Assembly: GCF_028583425.1 (NCBI RefSeq) | Contig: NC_072791.1 | Location: 190,378,311-190,442,310 of the forward strand | Reading direction: 5' to 3' | Length of the DNA stretch: 64,000 bases | DNA from: Eublepharis macularius | Lineage: Eukaryota > Chordata > Lepidosauria > Squamata > Eublepharidae | Shown here: positions 23,583 to 33,770 of the stretch, piece after piece | Numbering within the stretch: the first letter of the stretch is position 1 | How the letters are laid out: each line of letters begins with the position of its first letter | The notes under the pieces: model-generated | Told to the model about the DNA's origin: nothing | The model's database searches: none | What the model saw: the letters and a program-made list of their open reading frames with translations, nothing else | Position numbers and translations under genes: made by a program

Positions 23583-24945
23583 CTTAGGGGGGGGGAGTCC
23601 ACCAACTAGGTTCCAAAACTCAATGAAGGGGAAGATTTCCGAACCTTCTTTAGCTTCAACTCCCACCAATCCTTCGCATACGCTTAGAATAACAGAAGGG
23701 ATCCGCTTACTTACAGGCTTTCACCTTAAATCTGCTTGTTGCCGTTCTCCATGGCCCGGCAGCACGCGATGTGCTGCGCAAGTCTGCCAGCCTCCATAGG
23801 AGCAAACAGGCAATTTACCCCCTGGATCAGCTTCAGGGGGCTCTTCCCGCAGCGCTCCGGACCCTGGCCCCCTAACTGGGAGTCCTGGGGGTTAACCCTC
23901 GCAGGTCAACCTCCCGGTCAGGCTGCTCGGCCGCTTCCTCCCGGACCTGCGGAGAGGAGCGTCCGACATGGCCGGGAAAACGAAACCGAATCTGTACTCC
24001 CCACTTTCAATAGAGTTTGTTTGACCATTGCTGAATCAGTTAAGAGCCTAGGAGTTACACTGGATCCCACGCTACTACTAGAAAAACAAGTTAAGGCAGT
24101 GGCAAAAAATTATTTTGACAACCTAACTCTTGCCTAGAAGATGGCCTCTTATCTCAACATGGCCGACCTGGCCACCTGGATCCATGCTATGGTAACATCA
24201 AGGCTTGACTATTGTAATGCATTATACTGTACATAGGTCTCCCATCTAAGCTAACTAGAAGGCTCCAATTAGAGCAAAATGCTGCAGCTCAACTGTTACC
24301 AGGAGCGAGCAGGAGCATGAGTATCACTCCCATCCTACAGTCACTTCATTGGCTACCTATCAGTTACTATGCTCAGTTTAAGGTATTGGTTATTACATAC
24401 AAAGCTCTTCATGCCTTTGGTACAGCATACCTGTGAGACTGCCTCCCTCCCTATGTTCCTCTATGGCAGCTTTGCTCATCTGATCAGGATCTCCTGAAGG
24501 TGCCAGCCTGCACATGGGCAAAATCAACAGCAGCCCATACATGGGCTTTCTCTGTGGTGGCCCCTACCCTGTGGAATGGCCAACCTGAGGTCAGGAGAGC
24601 CCCCACTCTCCTGGCTTTCAACAAATGATGCAAAACTGAATTATTCAAAAAGGCTTTTTACTCAAACGGGAAGACTATATTGTAGGGATGGGGTCTCAGA
24701 TGCTTCGCTAATGAGTTAGGGACCATAGACTTCTGTTCCAGTATTTTCTTCTACTTTGTATTGGATTCTTGCTAATGCTATGTCTTTTTAAACCTGTATC
24801 TATTTACCCTATGGCATTGTTTATGGAAATGTCCTTGACACTGTATGGAAATGTACTTGATACTGTACGGAAATGTTGATTATGCTAAGCTTGTACTGTG
24901 TAATCCACCTTGAGTCTCAGTGAGAAAGGTGGACTATAAATGATA

Positions 24946-25020
<75 letters not shown>

Positions 25021-25021
<1 letters not shown>

Positions 25022-28000
25022 AGTCCTAAGTAATGCTGCTCAGTCACTAGTGTCTCCCATTTAGCCATTGGTTGTTATCTGGACTCCTAACAGAGTCAAG
25101 GGCAAAGGAGGACATGAGGGCTGTACTTTTAATAGTGGTGTGAGAGTGAGTATTTCTTGATTGACACAGCTTGACATTCAGAAATGGCAGCTATTTATTT
25201 CAAGAATCAAACCTAAAACTAATTTTTTAAGTAAATGTGTGTTCTCTCAAGAACTGCTATAAAAACATACATTTCTGGAGAAGGGGGAAAAAGCAGATTT
25301 TAGCAAGAACAAGGATGGTGGGGCAGAGTACTCCAAGTTGCACTGCAAATACAGAGTTGAAGTGAATGGCACTCTGGACTCTTTCAGGAGCCAAAGGATC
25401 ACAGACTGCTAGAGGGGTTAAATTCCCTCCTCGAAAAAACATCTTAGCTAGGGTGTTGCAGCTGTTGGCCAGAGAACAACCAGCTGCCACCTCTTGCAGA
25501 AAGAGGGAGCATGACATACTGTTTAGAGTTTTGGATTAGAATCCAACAAGTAACAATGGCAACAAATTTTAGAGAATACAGAGAGTGGCATAGGAATGGG
25601 GTGTGTAGACACTGTTCCAGCCCACTTCCTGATGCTTCTGCCCCTTCTCCAGTCCCCATGCGGAAGCAGCCAAGGAAATCTGCATCTACTCTACTTCTGC
25701 CCTCCTTTACCACTGGCTGCTCTATTATTCTTGCCTTATCGATTTCTGTCCAAATTTCCCTTTTCATGCTCTGTGTTGCTCCTTCAGTTTTTTATATTGT
25801 GCAGTGGAAACGTGCTCAAAAGGTGGCATTAGGGAACTCTCCCTTTCATCGTCCTTCCATCTATTAAAGCTTCCCTACAAAGGAGACCCAAGGGAATCTA
25901 CTTAGGATCACCCACTGAGATGTTCCTCATGGCTTTATGCCAATGTAGCCTCACAGACTAGGTAGTGTTCTGTTAATTCCACCTGATCAGAATGGTTTGT
26001 ACATTGTTCAATTGCTCACAGAAATGAGGCTACAACTTTATTGTGAACCCAAATGATAATAACACAAACGAGAATATGGAGGAGCATAAAAACAGTGTCA
26101 TCCCCTGGGGAATAAGTCAGTAACAATCAATACTGGATAAACCGTTCTGCAAAAAGGGAAACCCTTTCATGAAACACAGAAGTAAGTGCTCCATTAAATA
26201 TCTTGCTAGGCTGAGAAATCCTGCCTTCATTAGTTACAGAAAGGTATCTAAGCTCCCACTTCCCAAGATACTGGTTTTTGGTTTACACCAAGCCTTGTAA
26301 AAAACAAAATAGCCTTTTCTCCCATACATTCTTCACAGCTGTTCAGAGAAGAAAATGTCATACTGGAGGGGTAGAGCTATGGGAGGAGGTGGATTAGTCA
26401 CAGGAGTTAATAATTACCCTGAATCATTAGGTTTACTATTAGAAATTAGAAATGTTGAACTCCTAGAGACAGCAAGCATTTTAGAGAATACAATCAAGAC
26501 GGTGGAGCAGGGCAGACATTCATGAGTAACATGGCTACATGTTATGAAACTCTCTGAGCTCCCTGTTCCAGAGAAACCCACACCTTCTGGTTCTCTGCTT
26601 CTATAGCCTTCTAGTTACTGAGGAAGGGGGGGGCGTTGCACATACATGGCCTTTACATCTAGGCCTCCTATCCCTGGATCAAAATCTGTATACACAGGCA
26701 CAGGGTTTTTTTCTGGGAAAAGAGGTGGCAGAACTCTCAAGAAGAAAATGAGGAAGAAACACATGGGATTCTTTGAAATAGTATTATTTTCAAGCACTAT
26801 TGCCGAATATTTTCAAGAGGTGCTGGAACTCCATTGCCCCACGTTCTCCCTGAAAAAAAACCCTGCACAGGAACAATCTTGGGGTGATATTCTGAAGAAA
26901 CTATAGAAGGGAGAAACAGAAGAGAGAGGCAATAGAACTGAACTGCTTTGATAATGTCTGGACAGTGAGCTGAACAGCATAACAGAGACAGATGTTGGTT
27001 GACAGCTCTGGTGGTGACATATGGGACTCCTTCAGTCTGTGGAAGATTGGCTCTCCTAATGAATCTGTTATGATAATTTTGGATACACAATTATGAGGCT
27101 CACAAACATCCTCTTACCACTGATATACAGTCGTGACTAGCCACTTTTACCCAAATCATCTGTTGTATTTATCTTGGTTACAACTGGGACCTTTCTTGAA
27201 CTTGAGGAAGCTCAGCTACAAAGCTAATTCCCTTTCACAAGCTCCTTGCACACATGAGCAAAGGGAACTGATCTCAATTAGACTGAAGTGCAAAGACGAC
27301 AGTCTAAGTTCTAAAAGACACAATCAGGCTGTTGAAAGAGAGTGCAATTATTCATTAACTGTCTCCTAAAATTATTGACTGTAAAGTAATGCTAGAAATC
27401 AGCCCTTGTGTGGTTAGACGAGACTGAGATCATCTCTAGGTGAGAAGACTGAATTATTTTTGACATCAAGAGGTAAAAAATCAATTCTAGCATATATCTG
27501 GTTGACATGGGAACAAAACGTGTATTTCTTTTTATTGGGCTGGAGAACTTCCCCCTGCAATGTTCTCATTGATCCAGAGCTTATCTGAAGCTGTCAATCA
27601 CGTTGAAATAGGTTAGTGTGTTGCCATGGTGGATGAAGATTTCTCTAAGCCCAGGTTTTACAAAGTTATAATTGCAGGCAATGAAATAAGCATAGGGCCA
27701 TTCATCAGCTGTCAAGAAACTGTGTAAGACTGAATCTGCCTAGCTATTTAATAGATACCAAGATCAGTTCACGGAGAATTTATCCATTATTTATTCCACT
27801 TCTTCCAGCCTTTCCACCATCAGGGCCCCTATGGCAATTTACAACTTCCTTGATTATATTTAGTTCTGGTCATGCTTGCTGTGTTAAATTTTGCAAAGCA
27901 AAACCCTTTTTATTTGCCACAAACTCTATTTCTTCCTTGCAGATGGAAGCCTCCATCCTTGTGTAATAATAAATATTGTTAGGAGCCATAGAGGGGAAAC

Positions 28001-28445
28001 GTACTACATTTTTTCAAGTACTACATTTTTTCCTATTGCTGAAAAAACACATTCAGTCTGAAATTACATTGCTGAAGGCAAAAAGTTGACTGATCCCCCC
28101 AGAGTACTAGTAGTGACACACAGACTGAATCAGAAGGCTTTTAAAAGTTATACATGACATATATCAGTTTTGACCATGGCCCCTGGCCATCATCTAGTTT
28201 TTCAGTGAGTGCTAATGTCTTGTTGTATTTTCCTTGACTGCATTTTCTTTATAATCAGGGAGGACATGTAGGCCTTTCGAGGTAAATCTAGAGCATTTCT
28301 GAGCATGTTCAACTGCACAGGTTTCTGACAGGGTGCCAAGGAGTTGTAGTTTTCTATTAGGGTTGTCCGATGTCCTGTCTCTTTAATACAGATTTGGGCA
28401 GGGGGAATGTCTTGTCCCTTTAACAGAGGCTTAACATGATATTAT
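25021..28445. other. Non-coding DNA
   Basis: No gene is supported. Open frames here are short and lack recognisable domains. A small hAT-like element at 26,701-26,865 is listed separately. Confidence 0.5.
26701..26865. mobile_element. hAT-like MITE, 165 bp
   Basis: The ends are CAGGGTTTTTTTCTGGGAAA and a right end reading AAAAAAAACCCTG. The flanking 8-mers are CACAGGCA and CACAGGAA (7 of 8 identical). Size, CAGGG ends and 8-bp duplication all fit a short hAT derivative. Confidence 0.75.
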
Positions 28446-28665
28446 AAGGACAACTTAACACTCACTCAGAGCAGTTTACAAAGTATGTTATTATTATCCC
28501 CACAACAATCACCCTGTGAGGTAGGTGGGGTGGAGAGAGCCCTGGAAGTGCTGTGACTGACCCAAGGTCATCCAGCTGGCTACAAGTGGAGGAGTGGGGA
28601 ATCAAACCCGGTTCTCCAGATTACAGTCCTACTGCTCTTAACCACTACACCAAACTAGTTCTCCA
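28446..28665 (-). mobile_element. tRNA-headed SINE
   Basis: Another minus-strand copy of the SINE family. It has CTTAACCACTACACCAAACT at the head side, GGGGAATCAAACCCGGTTCT over the B box, and ACAACTTAACACTCACTCAG at the 3' side. It lacks an obvious long tail. Confidence 0.85.
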
Positions 28666-29558
28666 TACCATGAAAAGTTAACTTATTTCCACACAAGGAA
28701 GCCACAGCTTCCAGTTTGCAAGATATGAGCAAGGCTATTAATAATAGAACATTTGGAGGTTGTTAATTCATAGGGGCACCATGATCTAGAAGCAACTTGA
28801 TAGCACGTAACACACACGTCTCTATTGTCAGGAAACCCAACAAGAAAATGTCCCTCTGAGCATGCTCGGACCCATTTAAACGTTAATGATGAGCTGTTTC
28901 TGTGAGCTTTCTCCACCAGTGGTATATGTAAGTCTGCTTAAGAAAGAGGAAGGGGGAACCTGTAGGAAGTGGGGGGTTGCCTCTGGGTTGATTTTTCTGG
29001 ATTTTCCTGGAAAATGCTTTTTTTAAAAAAAAACTGACTTGGCATGAGCTAGAGGGATCTTGCTCCTCATTGGCTACCTCTAAATGTCTAAATGAAAAAG
29101 TTAGTGGTGTTTTGTTTTTTACACTTTTGCATCATCTTCAGCTATCTAAAGTGTTCTCATACTATAAGGTGGCTCCATCCCCTTCCTCTCATAAAGATGT
29201 TTCTACAGTTTGAGATATTTATTGTGTATTAGAGATTTCATCTCTAAAATACTAGGAATGAAAATTAAAACCTCCGTTTTTCCTAGAAAAGCTATTAATT
29301 GTGTGAACATATTGGCTGCAATGTAATTAATTATCAGCTCACCATACATATACAAAAACATTAATTACTTAAATATGAAAGTTCCTAATTTTTGTATGCA
29401 TTCTTTTTGCTGAATCAGTTTCATAGTAAGTCTAATGCCATATGATACATTCACAGACCTGGAGTTCCCTGATAAGGATTAATATATTTGAAATGCTGAG
29501 AAGTAGCAAAAACGAATCAGTTGTTGAAAGGCATAATTTGGCAAAGAAGTTTAACTTT
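28666..29558. other. Non-coding DNA
   Basis: No gene, RNA gene or distinct repeat was recognised. Confidence 0.5.
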
Positions 29559-29792
29559 GAGCAGAACCACAAGTGACAAAAGGCACAGATTGGACACTTG
29601 TCAGCTTCCCTCAAGTTTTGATGGGAAATGTAGGCCGCTTGGCAGAATGTTGGACAAGTGACAGTTGAAAAGTCCATTGGACAGCAGTCAGAGAGCGAAG
29701 CTGCAAGACCAGGATGCCTACATTTCCCATCAAAACTTGAGGGAAGCTGACAAGTGTCCAACCTGTGCCTTTTGTCACTTGTGGTTCTGCTC
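29559..29792. mobile_element. Diverged relative of the Harbinger-like hairpin MITE
   Basis: The ends GAGCAGAACCACAAGTGAC and GTCACTTGTGGTTCTGCTC are inverted repeats. Inner arms share TTGGACACTTGTCAGCTTCC and TGATGGGAAATGTAGG with the element at 16,087. The right flank is TTA, fitting TWA, but the left flank is TTT. A 109-codon minus-strand frame here is a by-product. Confidence 0.7.
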
Positions 29793-30098
29793 TTAGACTA
29801 ACTATTTATGCACGTGTGTAGCAATTCCCACCAACAATAACTACAGGAAAAAGTAGAGGGTCTTTATAATTTGAAATAATCCAGTTATGTTTACCCCAAT
29901 AATGTTTTTTTTTTCCTACACAAGGTTCATAATTAAACACGATCACACACAGAGTTTACAGATATGCCCTCTAGTAGCAAAGTAGTTTAGAAAAATCAAG
30001 GCTTGGGTTTTTTAAAAATAATGCAAGATATTTTAAGCACCTACTCAATCATTAGAAAGGCAAAAATCCCAAACTGGGATGCTTCAATCATACTTATG

Positions 30099-30851
30099 TG
30101 TAAACCTGTACTGGAAAAAGGGTTTGGGGCCTAGAACCTAGGTCTGATTAATAGACTGCAGAAACATAGATAGACCAGACTAGCAGATAACTGAACTGTA
30201 TTATATTAATTTGCATGTTTAGCAAAGGTTCATAGGGCATGTGTATAAAAAAAGAGGTCACCATGACTACGAGAGGTGGTATAATACAGGACTAGGCTAG
30301 CTGGAAAGACTGGAGGGAGAGAGAGAAGAGAGATGAAGCTGCTGCTTTTTGGAAGTGCTGCTTTTTGGAAGGCAAAGCTTGTTTCCAAACTTTGGAGCTA
30401 AGAAGATCATAGAGCTGAAACTGCAAGCTGGGAGAGCTGAACCGTTCTCTCTGGGAGACCAGCAGTAGCTGGGAAGAGCTGATGAAGCAAACAAGAGCAA
30501 AGAGCAGGAATTGCTGGCAGCTGAACTTGTCCTCATCTTGCTAGGAGAAAAGGGAAACTACTCCTAGGGCAACAGGCAAGCTCCAGGATTCAGACAGCGT
30601 CTTCACAAAAAGAGTCCTGCTGTGGCAAGGCCTGGATATTTGGGACTGTTCCAGGCATAGCTGCGCACTTTAGCAAGGGATTGTGAGTAGGACTCTGCTC
30701 TGGGGTCACTGGTTACTGATCCAGTATTGATAACTTTGGGAATGTTTTCATAGTTGTGTTCTGCTATATTTAAATAAATTAGATTTATATTTTGAATTGG
30801 TAAACCTATCTCTAGACATTGAACCTGGTCCTCGGGACTTTGGGGGTTACA
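30099..30851 (+). mobile_element. Solo LTR, 753 bp
   Basis: It begins TGTAAACC and ends GGGTTACA, so the termini are inverted repeats with one mismatch. It is flanked by a 4-bp duplication, TATG, at 30,095-30,098 and 30,852-30,855. A TATA-like element (GTATAAAAAAAGAGG, near 30,242) and a polyadenylation signal AATAAA (near 30,773) are in LTR order. No internal retroviral sequence adjoins, so LTR-LTR recombination probably removed the body. It is unrelated to the LTR at 49,582. Confidence 0.75.
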
Positions 30852-30855
30852 TATG

Positions 30856-31303
30856 TCTCCATGTATATGCTACAGTTGCTCATGGATGCAGTTAACGTCT
30901 GCTTGGGGCTATTCCAGTAGAGCCTTCATTTATGGCTACAAGAAGTTAAGCATGAGTGACGTGTATGGTGGATTTGTATACAAAATTTTGAGGCTGCAGC
31001 TGCTCTTCTACCCTACACTATCCTTCCTGACCAACAATCTGTTTTAGGGATTAAAATGTTAATGGTGTTAATGTTTAATGCCACCTCTTTAGTAATAATA
31101 TATTTATTTTAAAAAAATAATCTTGTTGATTATTTAAGATATTCTTCCTGCTCCAGAAAAACCCTACCTTACAGTCACTTTAGGATTTTATTCTGGTTCC
31201 GTTCAAGAAATTCTTTCTTACTCACTATCCTGACTCAAGTGCTTGTTTGCATTCTACTAGGAACCAAAGAGTAATTTGTGTCGTATATTTCTGGCTGAAG
31301 ACT
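30856..31303. other. Non-coding DNA
   Basis: No gene or distinct repeat was recognised between the solo LTR and the L1 target-site duplication. Confidence 0.5.
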
Positions 31304-31437
31304 AAAAGTAAGCCATTAGGACGGGGGGCGTGGCGTCGCAGCGGAGAGGAATGGACGCATGTTGAGAACGCTCCGACCCTCCCGATCCCAAAGCCTCACC
31401 AACAAACACTACGAGGGGAAATAAATCAAAGAAAATA

Positions 31438-32418
31438 ATGCTTACAAACCCCATCAAGAAAAAGAAAAACAACTTGAAAACGGTGAAAAACCTACAAACA
31501 TTTTTCGCGGCTTCAGGAGAGTCGACGGGGAAGGAACGCAGCAACACGGAGAAAAATAAAATGGCGGAACTCGTCGCAAATGAAGGCGCGGCGGAGGTAG
31601 GCCAACCAGAAAACTATTTGGATCCCCAACTAATACAATTAAAACAAGATATTATAGAGCAAATGGCCAAACTAATAAGCCCAATTACAACACAACTCGC
31701 AGACATAAAACGCGATTTACAATCGGTTAATCATAAGGCCGATAAAGCTATGGAAGTGAGTGTGAAGTCACAACAGGACATTAACGACATGCAAAAAACA
31801 ATCATAGAACAACAAGACAGACTAATGAAACTCGAATTAAATGCCAGACAAAATCAGATTAAAATAAGGGGGATAGATGAACTACTCACGTACAATACAG
31901 ATCTCACAAGCTTTATTGCCAACTGGCTAGCTAAGCAATTAAAGCTGGAAGAAGGAGTCTATCCCTACATCACAAAAACTTATCGAGTGGGACCTTATCA
32001 CCAAAATAAAAATAAAGATCGCCCGAGAGATATAATTATCGAGATACCAGATCAAAGGACAAGAAAGAAGATAATGGAAGAAGCCAGAGCAAGAGGATCG
32101 TTCAAATGTGAAGGCAAACTGATATATATTTTCGCTGATCTTCCAAAGGAAGTGCTAGCCAAAAGAAGAGAACTCAAACCAATTTCGGAGACTCTGCAAA
32201 GAGCGAATAGAAGATATAAATGGCTGGACCAATGCAAACTTATGGTCTTTCACCAAGGCAAAAAGTATATAGCAACGGATGTCGACACGGGACTAGAGCT
32301 TTTAAACGCAGTCGGGCTTGAAACACCAATGGAGACGAACAAGCAAAACCAAAAAAGAAAATCTTCTGATCTACTATCTCCACAGAAAGGGAGCAAGATC
32401 CCCATCAGAGACACTTAA
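31438..32418 (+). CDS. L1 ORF1 protein (RNA-binding chaperone)
   Basis: Intact 326-residue ORF. The first 50 or so residues are basic and disordered. About residues 60-135 form a coiled coil (KSQQDINDMQKTIIEQQDRL region) expected to trimerise the protein. About 135-240 is RRM-like, starting QIKIRGIDELL and including RDIIIEIPDQRTRKKIMEEA. The C-terminal domain contains FADLPKEVLAKRRELKPISE and RRYKWLDQCK. In L1 elements this protein coats its own RNA in the cytoplasm. An alternative start is the ATG at 31,561 (MAELVANEG), which would shorten it by 41 residues. The upstream ATG is chosen because it is first after the 5' UTR. Confidence 0.9.
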   Translation: MLTNPIKKKKNNLKTVKNLQTFFAASGESTGKERSNTEKNKMAELVANEGAAEVGQPENYLDPQLIQLKQDIIEQMAKLISPITTQLADIKRDLQSVNHKADKAMEVSVKSQQDINDMQKTIIEQQDRLMKLELNARQNQIKIRGIDELLTYNTDLTSFIANWLAKQLKLEEGVYPYITKTYRVGPYHQNKNKDRPRDIIIEIPDQRTRKKIMEEARARGSFKCEGKLIYIFADLPKEVLAKRRELKPISETLQRANRRYKWLDQCKLMVFHQGKKYIATDVDTGLELLNAVGLETPMETNKQNQKRKSSDLLSPQKGSKIPIRDT

Positions 32419-33770
32419 TTTTCCCTATCGTTGCTCCTCAACGAATAGGTAAAATGTTCATCAGCATGGTAGTTTGTTAGTATATGAAGTAGTGTATTTG
32501 TAAATAGAGGTAAAACTCAGAGGTTTTTTTGGGGGAGGGGGGGTTCTCAACATAGCTCACACAGATTTATTTAGCTCTCATAAGTGGACGAGGAGGGAGG
32601 TTGATTTCCACAACCGGTGAGTGAAGTTAACTCATCAGTTTGAGAGAGCTAAACTTGAATAAATCTTAACAGGGAAACGGTATTTTGGCTTTATAATCAA
32701 CAGTGTTATTTTTAATTCACTATAGTATAAAGGGGTTTTAGGGAGGGAGGGAGGAAGGTAAGGGGGAAAGGGGAGGAAGCGGGATTAGTTAATTAGCTGC
32801 ATATATTAACCAGATTTATATAGTTAATAATTTTAGCAATAATAAAAAAATAATAAATAATAATAATAAACAAATAAAAAATAAACAAATAAAAATAAAA
32901 AATTAATAAAAAAGAGAGAAAATAACAAGAATAATAAAAATATAGTTCATTGCTTTAGCTTATCGACATAGGAGGGGAGGGAGGGGTGTGAAGAAAAGGG
33001 AGGGGGGTTGGGGTGGCTATAGGGTGGTGGAGGGGAATAGGACAAATATATAACAGGTTAAAGATTGCAATGACGATAGAAACCAAGAAGGAAAGAAGAT
33101 AGTAGTAGGAAAAGTTATAAAAGGAGGAAAGAATAATAGTAAAAGGTGTATATATAGAAAGGAATTGAACCAGACTAGGAGCTGGTGGGATATATTTGGT
33201 TTAACTGGTTTGAACTTTAAAATCTGAAAAGTTTATGTTATAAAGAGAAAGAAAAGAACTGAATTTATATTACCTATATATCGATTTGAAGGGTGTGGTC
33301 TAAATATAACATCTTGAAACAGCATATTAGGAAAATATTGTGATACCAGTAACAACTATTTAATAACTATACTACAAGACTTTATTAAGAAACCACAAGT
33401 GGTGCTACAATATTAAAATTGATTGATCTTTTAAGTCCAACTCAGTTAGCCTTTATACTGTCTAAAGAGAAAAGAAAGAGAAGAGGGAGGGGGGGAAAAA
33501 AAGAGAGAAAGAAAGAAGACCTAGATATTGTATTGTTTTTTGTTTTTCATGCAGTGGGCCAATCAAAAAAACCGGTATCATAGTGAACATTGCACTTAAC
33601 TGGGAAAATTCAAATTATAGTGCAACTCAGATTGCTAAAAAAAAAAAAAAAGTGAGAGAAAATAAGATAAAATAAAAAATAAAGCCAAATTGGAAGCCCC
33701 AGAGTGATATATCAATAATAATAATAAAATAAGAGTTAGTCATAAGTAATTACTACAATCCAAAACAGAA
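32419..33770 (+). other. Long L1 inter-ORF spacer
   Basis: This 1,352-bp stretch lies between ORF1 and ORF2. It contains G-rich purine runs (around 32,740-32,785 and 32,970-33,010) and an A-rich block (32,831-32,925) with at least six AATAAA hexamers. No ORF of note is present. Mammalian L1s have a spacer of only tens of bases, so this is long. It may hold an internal promoter or ribosome entry for ORF2, or permit premature polyadenylation. None of these is proven by sequence. Confidence 0.8.

Larger units (their letters stand above)
21591..23992 (-). mobile_element. ORF1-only L1-derived element (HAL1-like)
   Basis: This minus-strand insertion lies inside the CR1/L2 LINE. It is bounded by a perfect 16-bp duplication, TGTACTCCCCACTTTC, at 21,575-21,590 and 23,993-24,008. 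Read on the minus strand it has a GC-rich 5' region, an L1-type ORF1, about 345 bp of 3' sequence with a G-rich purine tract, and an A-rich tail. There is no ORF2. The duplication and tail show it was retroposed as an ORF1-only RNA, the same architecture as mammalian HAL1 (half-L1). A DNA-transposon-like segment (22,401-23,272) later split ORF1. Confidence 0.75.
21425..25020 (+). mobile_element. CR1/L2-type LINE, 5' truncated, split by an L1 insertion
   Basis: Plus-strand translation before the break includes KLNPDKTEVMLVGKAKILKD. After the break it continues SVKSLGVTLDPTLLLEKQV, then DLATWIHAMVTSRLDYCNA. These are consecutive blocks of the CR1/L2 reverse transcriptase thumb and C-terminus. 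The element ends with AAGGTGGACTATAAATGATA and a long (AAAT)n tail (about 24,948-25,020). It is disrupted by stops as well as by the 2.4-kb L1-derived insertion, which carries a 16-bp target duplication. Confidence 0.8.

Noticed and set aside
29432..29761. 109-codon minus-strand ORF
   Set aside because: It lies mostly in a hairpin MITE and has no recognisable domain.
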